DNA from: Streptomyces capoamus
GTDB lineage: Bacteria; Actinomycetota; Actinomycetes; Streptomycetales; Streptomycetaceae
DNA length: 39,929 bases
Direction of reading: 5' to 3'
Assembly: GCF_014654935.1 (NCBI RefSeq)
Contig: NZ_BNBF01000005.1
Span: forward strand, 81,806-121,734
Shown here: positions 16,669 to 22,682 of the stretch, piece after piece
Layout of the letters: each line of letters starts with the position of its first letter
Position numbering within the stretch: position 1 is the stretch's first letter
Position numbers and translations under genes: made by a program
The notes under the pieces: generated by a model
Told to the model about the DNA's origin: nothing
The model's database searches: none
What the model saw: only the letters and a program-made list of their open reading frames with translations

Positions 16669-16814
16669 GGCCTTCGGCTCCCTTCGGTGCGTGTCCCCGT
16701 ACGGGGAGGGGCGGGTACGGTTCAGCCTGCCACGTCGGTGCCCTGGCCGGGGGCGGCGACGCGAGGGCCCGCGGTCCGGGGCGAACGGGGTCGTCGCGGC
16801 CCGTCGGTCTCGAC

Positions 16815-16820
16815 TAGGGT
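16815..16820 (+). promoter_or_regulatory. -10 hexamer TAGGGT, leaderless start of the XRE gene
   Basis: TAGGGT is followed by seven bases and then the ATG at 16828. No ribosome binding site lies between. This is the usual geometry of leaderless Streptomyces transcripts. Confidence 0.5.
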
Positions 16821-16827
16821 CGGTGCC

Positions 16828-17652
16828 ATGCCCGTTGCCGCGTCCGGTCCCACCGCCTCCGCCGTCTCCGGCCAGGGGGCCGGTCCGCTGCTGCGCGCCT
16901 GGCGGGAGCGGCAGCGGCTGTCCCAGCTGGAGCTGGCGTTGCGCGCCGACTCCTCCGCGCGGCACATCAGCTTCGTGGAGACCGGCCGGTCCCGGCCGAG
17001 CGAGGAGATGGTACTGCGGCTCGCCGAGCAGCTCCAGGTGCCGGTGCGGGAGCGCAACTCCCTCCTGCTGGCCGCCGGTTACGCGCCGCGCTTCCCGGAG
17101 ACCCCGCTGGACGACCCGGCGCTGGACGCGCTGCGCGAGGGCCTGGAGCGGCTCATCCGGTGCTATGAGCCCTATCCCGCGCTGGTGGTCGACGCCGGTT
17201 ACACGGTCGTCGCCGCGAACCGGGGCATCGCCATGCTGCTGGAGGGCGTCCCCGAGGAGCTGATGGCACCGGCGCCGAACGCGATGCGGCTGACCCTGCA
17301 CCCGGAGGGGCTGGCGCCGCGCATCCGCAACCTGCGGGAGTGGCGCGGGCACCTGCTGGCCCAGATGGAGCGGGAGATCGCCCTGCACCGCTCCGACCGG
17401 CTGCGCGCCCTGTACGAGGAGGTCGCGGCCTATCCGGTGCCCGAGGAGCCGGACGGCGCCGAACCGGGCGAGCCCGTACCGTACTTCGCGCTGCCGCTGT
17501 GCATCGAGCACGCCGGCCGGACGCTGTCGTTCGTGTCCTCGATCTCCACGTTCAACACGCCGATGGACGTCACGGTCGCCGAACTCGCCGTCGAGACGTT
17601 CCTCCCGGCGGACCCGGCGACCGCCAAGTACCTGCACACGCTGGCCGGTTGA
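16828..17652 (+). CDS. XRE family regulator with MmyB-like ligand-binding domain
   Basis: A 274-residue regulator. An XRE HTH is at residues 20-75 (LLRAWRERQRLSQLELALRA, SARHISFVETGRSRPSEEM), followed by VPVRERNSLLLAAGYAPRFPET and an MmyB-like domain (about 100-270; YPALVVDAGYTVVAANRGIAML, STFNTPMDVTVAELAVETFLPAD). MmyB-type domains bind small hydrophobic ligands; these regulators usually sit beside an oxidoreductase they control. Here the divergent neighbours are the pterin dehydratase and methyltransferase genes, a possible but unproven target. The frame runs open far upstream; I use ATG 16828 because it is the family start and a -10 hexamer is placed for a leaderless message. Confidence 0.9.
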   Translation: MPVAASGPTASAVSGQGAGPLLRAWRERQRLSQLELALRADSSARHISFVETGRSRPSEEMVLRLAEQLQVPVRERNSLLLAAGYAPRFPETPLDDPALDALREGLERLIRCYEPYPALVVDAGYTVVAANRGIAMLLEGVPEELMAPAPNAMRLTLHPEGLAPRIRNLREWRGHLLAQMEREIALHRSDRLRALYEEVAAYPVPEEPDGAEPGEPVPYFALPLCIEHAGRTLSFVSSISTFNTPMDVTVAELAVETFLPADPATAKYLHTLAG

Positions 17653-17752
17653 GCGGTCCGGCAGCCGATTCGCCGTCTCGGGCACGTGTGCGAGGCGGCG
17701 ACACGTGACAGACTGCTGCCCGCTGCGGTCGGCGCACAGGGGAGGGCGTGTC

Positions 17753-18616
17753 GTGAGTGAGCGGCGGGCTGCGCCCACGGTGGGCCAGGTGGTGCTCGGC
17801 AAACGGTTGCAGGAGCTGCGGGAGGCGGCGGGGCTCAGCCGCGAGGAGGCCGCCCGGGTCCTGAGGGTGGCGTCGGCGACCGTCCGGCGGATGGAGATGG
17901 CCGAGGTCGCGCTGAAGATCCCCTACGTGCAGGTGCTGCTGACCGCCTACGGGGTGGCCGAGGAGGAGGCCGACGCGTTCGTGCGGCTGGCCGAGGAGGC
18001 GAACCAGCCCGGCTGGTGGCAGCGCTTCCACGACGTGCTGCCGGACTGGTTCAGCCTGTACGTCAGCCTGGAGGGCGCCGCCCGGATCATCCGCTCCTAC
18101 GAGCCGCACTTCGTACCCGGGCTGCTGCAGACCGAGGAGTACGCGCGGGCGGTGCTGGAGGCCGGGACGATCGGGCACACCTCGCCACGGACGGTCGAGC
18201 GGCATGTGTCGCTGCGCATGGAACGGCAGCGGCTGCTGGAGCGCGACGACCCGCCCCACCTGTGGGTGATCATGGACGAGACGGTGCTCAGGCGCCCGGT
18301 GAGCCGGCGGCCCGACGTGCTGCGGGACCAGCTCGACCGGCTGCTGGAGTACGCCGAACGGGACCGGGTCACCCTGCAGATCGCCGAGTTCGCCGCGGGC
18401 CCGCACCCGGGGACGTACGCGCCGTTCACGTTGTTCCGGTTCGCCGAGCCGGAGCTGCCGGACATGGTGTTCACCGAGTACCTGACCGGTGCGCTGTACC
18501 TGGACTCGCGGCAGGAGGTGGCCGCGCACCTGGAGGTGCTGGACCACATGACGGCCCGGGCCGCGTCCGCGCAGCGCACCCTGAAGCTGCTGCGGGAGCA
18601 CCGCGAGCGGCTCTGA
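17753..18616 (+). CDS. XRE-DUF5753 regulator (WhiJ-like)
   Basis: A 287-residue protein with an N-terminal HTH (VLGKRLQELREAAGLSREEA, VASATVRRMEMAEVALKIP; residues 13-65) and a DUF5753 domain from about residue 95 (AARIIRSYEPHFVPGLLQTE, VWVIMDETVLRRPV-like region, GTYAPFTLFRFAEPELPDMVFTE). GTG 17753 follows GGGGAGGG by six bases. Streptomyces carry many such regulators, usually with a small DUF397 partner gene next door, as in the whiJ loci. No DUF397 gene follows here; the next gene encodes a NarJ-like chaperone. The target is unknown. Confidence 0.9.
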   Translation: MSERRAAPTVGQVVLGKRLQELREAAGLSREEAARVLRVASATVRRMEMAEVALKIPYVQVLLTAYGVAEEEADAFVRLAEEANQPGWWQRFHDVLPDWFSLYVSLEGAARIIRSYEPHFVPGLLQTEEYARAVLEAGTIGHTSPRTVERHVSLRMERQRLLERDDPPHLWVIMDETVLRRPVSRRPDVLRDQLDRLLEYAERDRVTLQIAEFAAGPHPGTYAPFTLFRFAEPELPDMVFTEYLTGALYLDSRQEVAAHLEVLDHMTARAASAQRTLKLLREHRERL

Positions 18617-18626
18617 GCCCCGGGGT

Positions 18627-18640
18627 GACCCGTACGGGTC
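18627..18640. promoter_or_regulatory. 14-bp palindrome GACCCGTACGGGTC, candidate operator
   Basis: A perfect palindrome without a loop lies between the DUF5753 gene stop and the narJ-like gene. It is about 30 bp upstream of a TAGCTT hexamer (18671-18676) that could be the -10 of narJ, a position suitable for a regulator. It could instead be a minor structure at the end of the upstream gene. Confidence 0.35.
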
Positions 18641-18734
18641 TGCGGAGGGGTGCGTCGCGGCGACCGCCCCTAGCTTCTGAGTACGGGGCGATCCCGGCCG
18701 GACGGCGCACGTCCGGCCACGCGAAGGAGACCCG

Positions 18735-19202
18735 ATGCCCTCGGACGCGGTGCTCTACCAGGCGGCGGCCCTCTGCCTGACCTATCCGGACGACGGCCTG
18801 ATCACCCGGCTGCCGCTGCTGCGCGAGGCGGCCCCGCAGCTGCGGGCGTTCACCGATCACGCGGCCCTCACCCCGCCACCGGAGCTGGCGGCGCACTACC
18901 TGCGGGTCTTCGGCGGCGAGGACCGGCACAGCCTGTACCTGAGCCACTGGCACGACGGCGGCACCCGGCGGCACGGCACGTCCGCCGTGCGGTTCCGGGA
19001 CGCCTACCGCCGGCACGGCCTGGAGTGCAGCGGCGGGGAACCGCCCGACTTCCTGCCGGCCGTGCTGGAGTTCACCGCGCGGACCGGCGACACCGGCCTG
19101 CTCACCGAACACCGCGACGGCCTGGAGCGGCTGCGCGTTCGGCTGACCGCCTGCGGCACCCCGTACGCCGGTGTGCTGGACGCGGTCTGCGCCACCCTCT
19201 GA
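18735..19202 (+). CDS. NarJ/TorD-like nitrate reductase molybdenum cofactor assembly chaperone, orphan
   Basis: A 155-residue protein of the NarJ/DMSO-reductase chaperone family: LYQAAALCLTYPDD at the N-terminus, then ELAAHYLRVFGGEDRHSLYL, HDGGTRRHGTSAVRFRDAYR and PPDFLPAVLEF, all in the order typical of NarJ. NarJ inserts the molybdenum cofactor into the catalytic subunit NarG in the cytoplasm. Normally it is encoded inside narGHJI; no G, H or I gene is near. It is slightly short and its Asp-rich core segment (FGGEDR in place of an FDL-type motif) is divergent. ATG 18735 has GAAGGAGA upstream. It may serve a reductase elsewhere or be a leftover. Confidence 0.82.
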   Translation: MPSDAVLYQAAALCLTYPDDGLITRLPLLREAAPQLRAFTDHAALTPPPELAAHYLRVFGGEDRHSLYLSHWHDGGTRRHGTSAVRFRDAYRRHGLECSGGEPPDFLPAVLEFTARTGDTGLLTEHRDGLERLRVRLTACGTPYAGVLDAVCATL

Positions 19203-19217
19203 GGCGGCACCCGCGGG

Positions 19218-19243
19218 GCCGCGCCCCGGGGGCGGGGCGCGGC
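19218..19243. terminator. strong hairpin between narJ-like and osmC genes
   Basis: GCCGCGCCCC pairs perfectly with GGGGCGCGGC (10 bp, 6-base loop) in the 60-bp space between two convergent stop codons, suiting bidirectional termination. Confidence 0.7.
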
Positions 19244-19262
19244 GTCCGCGGACGGACGGGCG

Positions 19263-19688
19263 TCAGGCCAGCTCGGCCGTCAGGGTGATCGTCGTACCGG
19301 TCAGGGCCTGGCTGACCGGGCAGTTCTTCTTGGCGTCCTCGGCGGCCGAACGGAAGCCCTCCTCGTCCAGGCCCGCCACCTCGCCGCGCACGGTGAGGTG
19401 GATGCCGGTGATGCCCTCGCCCGGCTGGAAGGTGACGTCGGCCTTGGTCTCCAGCCGGGTGGGCGGGGTGCCGGCGCCGGCCAGGCCGTGCGAGAGCGCC
19501 ATGGAGAAGCAGCTGGAGTGGGCGGCGGCGATCAGCTCCTCGGGGCTGGTCTTGCCGTTCGCCTGCTCGGCGCGCGAGGGCCACGACACCGGCTGCTCGC
19601 CGATGCCGGAGGAGTCGAAGGTGACGACTCCGTTGCCTTCGAGCAGGTTGCCTTCCCAGACGGTGTGCGCGGTGCGCGTGGTTGCCAC
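19263..19688 (-). CDS. OsmC family peroxiredoxin
   Basis: A 141-residue OsmC/Ohr protein. The two redox cysteines are in their usual contexts: SSCFSMALS (peroxidatic) and KKNCPVSQAL (resolving). The N-terminus TAHTVWEGNLLEGNGVVTF and the core SPEELIAAAHSSC are typical of the OsmC branch. These proteins reduce organic hydroperoxides in the cytoplasm with lipoyl or dithiol partners. The start is GTG 19688 behind AAGGAAG. It lies 67 bp after the VWA gene on the same strand and may be the last gene of that group or have its own promoter. Confidence 0.92.
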   Translation of the reverse strand: MATTRTAHTVWEGNLLEGNGVVTFDSSGIGEQPVSWPSRAEQANGKTSPEELIAAAHSSCFSMALSHGLAGAGTPPTRLETKADVTFQPGEGITGIHLTVRGEVAGLDEEGFRSAAEDAKKNCPVSQALTGTTITLTAELA

Positions 19689-19755
19689 GATGCTTCCTTT
19701 CGCGAGTGTCGCGGTCCCGGGGTTCCCGGGTGGTCCTATCCGATCACATCCTCGG

Positions 19756-21300
19756 TCAGCTCACTTCGAAGACCGGCCCACGCGGCGTGAACGGCAGGCG
19801 GCTGCCCCGCGGGATCAGATAGGCGTGTTCCCCGCGTACCCGTAGCACGTCGCACCACCCGTCGGTGATGACCAGCACCGGTGCGGTGGCCGGGAAGTCC
19901 TCCGCCCGCCGCAGCAGGTCGATGCCGGGCTGCAGGACCGTACCGCCGCGGCCGTGCACCCGTACCCGGCCGGCGATCTCGGTGACCGGCAGGTAGCCGG
20001 CGTCGTACGGGGCGGCGTCGCAGAAGACCACACGGGCGGCGGGCACGTCCCGGGACTCCGCGTAGGAGGCGATCGCGCCGAGCGCCTTGCCGAGCAGCGT
20101 GACGCCCATCGAGCCCGAGGTGTCGAGGACCACGCCGAAGGTGCAGCGGGCGACCTCCTCCGGCGGGAAATAGCGGCCGGCGCGCGGGATGCCGGGGGTG
20201 GAGGCCTGGCGGCGGGCGGGGCGGGCGTAGGTCCGCACGGGCTCCGGGCGCGGGACGAACTCGTCGAACCAGCGGGCGAGCCGGGCGTCCCAGGGCAGCG
20301 GCGGATGGCTGAGGGCGCGGATCTCCGCGACCAGGCCGCCGGGCAGGAACCCGCGTCGCTGTGCCTGGTGCAGGTCGAGACCGCGGCTCAGCCCGCGCCG
20401 GTAGAACTCGTCCAGGTCGACGTAGTCGCCGGCCGGGCGGAGCGGGCCGCCGAGGACGTCGCCGGCGCCCTTGCCGCGCGGCGTGGCCAGCCGGCGCATC
20501 CGGCGCAGGTCGCCGGCGACGCGGTCGTAGACCTCCTCGGCGGACAGGCCGGCCAGTTCCGGGTCGTGCAGCAGGCCCTCGGGCAGGGTGCCGACCTGCA
20601 TCTCGACCAGCCAGCCGTTGACGACGTAGTCGCAGGCGATGTTGAACAGGTAGGGATCGCGGGTGCCGCAGCGGTCGCCGTGGCGCAGGGCGGCGTGCAG
20701 CATCTCGTGGGCGAGGATGAACCGCCACTCCTCGTCCTCGAAGGTGCGCAGCGGGTTGACGTAGATCTCGCCGGCCCCGGGGTCGACGGCGGCGATCCGG
20801 ATGCCGTGGGCGCGGGCGAGTTCGGCGTCGGCGACGAGGGTGATGCCGGCCGCGATGCCGCCGAGCAGCGGGTAGGAGGAGACGAATAGGGCCCGCTCCC
20901 AGGGGCGCCGGGGCAGGCGCTCGCCGTCGAGGCTGTCCAGACGGCCGCCGGCCAGGTCCAGCGCGGCGGACACCGTCCGGGTCAGGGCGGTGGCGAAGGC
21001 CAGCTGGCGGTCCGGGACGGGTCCCCACCGGCGGAGCCATTCGACGAGCACCTGGTCGGGCCCCGGGCCCGCGGTGCCGCAGCGCTCGTAGGCGGCCGGC
21101 AGGCCGTGGGCGCGCCAGCGGGCGGCGAGCCGCTCCTCGTCGCCGTCGGGGTAGCTCACGGGGAGTTCCTCCGGGGCGGTGCCGACCGGGAAGCCGAGCA
21201 GGAAGCGGTTGACGACGACGCAGCGGGCGGCCAGGTCGTACCGGTCGGGCTGCTCGCGCGCGCCCGGGGCGGCCGGGAGGTGCCCGAAACCGAGGTGCAT
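19756..21300 (-). CDS. VWA-like domain/putative metallopeptidase protein, C-terminal open frame of an amber-interrupted gene
   Basis: The frame downstream of the amber codon can encode 514 residues from ATG 21300, but no ribosome binding site precedes that ATG. It holds most of a DUF2201-type protein: a zincin-like segment FILAHEMLHAALRHGDRCG followed by FNIACDYVVNGWLV, a central linker, and a VWA-like domain from about residue 370 with the MIDAS-type motif GVVLDTSGSMG and VLVITDGWCDV. Such proteins pair with MoxR AAA ATPases, probably in protein remodelling or metal-cofactor insertion. The gene directly follows the MoxR gene. In its intact form it would start at GTG 21543 (see the fragment at 21319-21543), so this part is expected to be untranslated unless the stop is read through. 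Confidence 0.75.
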   Translation of the reverse strand: MHLGFGHLPAAPGAREQPDRYDLAARCVVVNRFLLGFPVGTAPEELPVSYPDGDEERLAARWRAHGLPAAYERCGTAGPGPDQVLVEWLRRWGPVPDRQLAFATALTRTVSAALDLAGGRLDSLDGERLPRRPWERALFVSSYPLLGGIAAGITLVADAELARAHGIRIAAVDPGAGEIYVNPLRTFEDEEWRFILAHEMLHAALRHGDRCGTRDPYLFNIACDYVVNGWLVEMQVGTLPEGLLHDPELAGLSAEEVYDRVAGDLRRMRRLATPRGKGAGDVLGGPLRPAGDYVDLDEFYRRGLSRGLDLHQAQRRGFLPGGLVAEIRALSHPPLPWDARLARWFDEFVPRPEPVRTYARPARRQASTPGIPRAGRYFPPEEVARCTFGVVLDTSGSMGVTLLGKALGAIASYAESRDVPAARVVFCDAAPYDAGYLPVTEIAGRVRVHGRGGTVLQPGIDLLRRAEDFPATAPVLVITDGWCDVLRVRGEHAYLIPRGSRLPFTPRGPVFEVS

Positions 21301-21318
21301 CGCGGCGTGCGCGAGCGC

Positions 21319-21543
21319 CTACGCCCAGGCGGCCGGTTCGGCGAACCGGTGGGGGTGGGCGTGCACGGTGCCGTCGGAGTCGGTGACGAGCAGGCCCTCG
21401 CGCGGCGCGAGGACACAGTCCTCGGTGCGGCAGACGTCGAACTCGACGGCGGCGAGCGCCGGGTTGGCGCGCAGCAGCCGCAACCCCTCGGCGAACGCCT
21501 CGCCGGCCGGGTCCCGTTTCTCCTTCGGCCGGCGGCGGCTCAC
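21319..21543 (-). pseudogene. N-terminal fragment of the VWA/metallopeptidase gene, ended by an in-frame amber codon
   Basis: GTG 21543 overlaps the MoxR stop codon by four bases (GTGA), the usual coupled start. The 74 codons that follow (SRRRPKEKRD, then LRLLRANPALAAVEFDVCRT, AEPAAWA) run in the same frame as the 514-residue part and end at TAG 21321-21319. After the stop the frame continues ALAHAAMHLGFGH without a break. A single change from TGG to TAG (C to T at 21320 on the plus strand) explains the interruption; the intact product would be 595 residues. This is either a true nonsense mutation or a sequencing error. Confidence 0.75.
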
Positions 21544-22601
21544 CGCCGCGCCTCCACCAGGCGGGGCATGTCCCGGGCGGCCTCGACCAGGAACCAGGAC
21601 GGCAGGAGCGGGTTGCCGTCGGCGTCGGAGGCGAGGACGGTCTGGGCGACCTCCACGGAGATCTCGGCGAGCTGCACCAGCAGCGACTTGGCCCGGTAGG
21701 CGGTCTGCCGGCCGTTCTCCGACATGTGCTCCCTGCTGGCGGGCAGCTCCTTCACGAGGCGGCCGCGGAAGGACTCGGCGAGGTAGTACAGCAGGTCGCG
21801 GTCCTGGAGGCGGTGCGGCCAGCGGGCGTCGCCCTTGAGGATCGCCTCGATCCCGTACCGGCTGCGGACGACCTTGACGTAGCCGCAGAAGGCGGTGGCG
21901 TGCGCCGGGGTGAGGGTGCCGTGCGCGAGGACGGTGAGCGTCGGCTCGTCCAGGCCGGTGCCGAAGGAGTACAGGGCGTCGGAGAGCATGTGCCAGGAGC
22001 GGGGCGTGGAGAACGGCTCCTCGGTCTTGGGCGGCTTGGACCACAGGTGGTCCGGCCGGTCGGTGAGGTGGTCCGTGATCCACGGGTGGATGCCGTTGTC
22101 CGCGGCCCAGGCCAGCCAGTCCGTGGCGGAGACCTCCAGGTGGACGTGGGCGAGCCGGTTCACCAGGGCGGAGGCGAGCGGCCGGGCCAGGGCGTTGTCG
22201 GTGGCGCGGTTCCCGGCGCCGATGACGACGGAGCCTTCCGGCAGCTCGTAGCTGCCGATGCGGCGGTCCAGGATGAGGGAGTAGAACGCCTTCTGCACGT
22301 CCGGGGTGGCGGCGTTCAGCTCGTCCAGGAACAGGCAGTACGGCTCGTCGCGGGCGATCGCCTCCGGCGGGCAGAACACCGAGCGCCCGTCGCGGATCTG
22401 CGGCACGCCGATCAGGTCCTCGGGGGCGAGCTGGGTGCCGAGCAGGCTCACGCACTCCAGGCCGAGCGCGGCGGCGAACTCCCGCACCAGGGAGGACTTC
22501 CCGATGCCCGGTGCGCCCCAGAGGAAGACGGGCCGGACGGTGGCGAGTCCCAGCAGCAGCTCGGGGACGCGGGCGGGAGTGACGGTGACGGCGGCCTGCA
22601 A
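21540..22601 (-). CDS. MoxR-family AAA+ ATPase
   Basis: A 353-residue ATPase with Walker A GAPGIGKSS (about 29-37), Walker B YCLFLDELNAATPDVQKAFY, sensor 1 VVIGAGNRATDN and the arginine region LASALVNRLAHVHLE. The C-terminal lid follows. MoxR proteins act as chaperone-like motors with VWA-domain partners, which fits the next gene; the two overlap by four bases and are translationally coupled. The start is TTG 22601, with GGGGGA eight bases upstream. Since the VWA partner is broken, this protein may now lack its usual role. No substrate is known. Confidence 0.9.
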   Translation of the reverse strand: MQAAVTVTPARVPELLLGLATVRPVFLWGAPGIGKSSLVREFAAALGLECVSLLGTQLAPEDLIGVPQIRDGRSVFCPPEAIARDEPYCLFLDELNAATPDVQKAFYSLILDRRIGSYELPEGSVVIGAGNRATDNALARPLASALVNRLAHVHLEVSATDWLAWAADNGIHPWITDHLTDRPDHLWSKPPKTEEPFSTPRSWHMLSDALYSFGTGLDEPTLTVLAHGTLTPAHATAFCGYVKVVRSRYGIEAILKGDARWPHRLQDRDLLYYLAESFRGRLVKELPASREHMSENGRQTAYRAKSLLVQLAEISVEVAQTVLASDADGNPLLPSWFLVEAARDMPRLVEARR

Positions 22602-22682
22602 CGCGGGTGTCCCCCGGAGTGGTTCGAGACGTGTACGACTCGGACAGTGTGCGGTGCGGGGCGGTGCGGGTGCAGCCGAATT

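Noticed and set aside
15400-16827. Rightward open frame upstream of the MmyB-like regulator
   Set aside because: It runs antisense through the methyltransferase and pterin dehydratase genes; the regulator has its own -10 and start at 16828.
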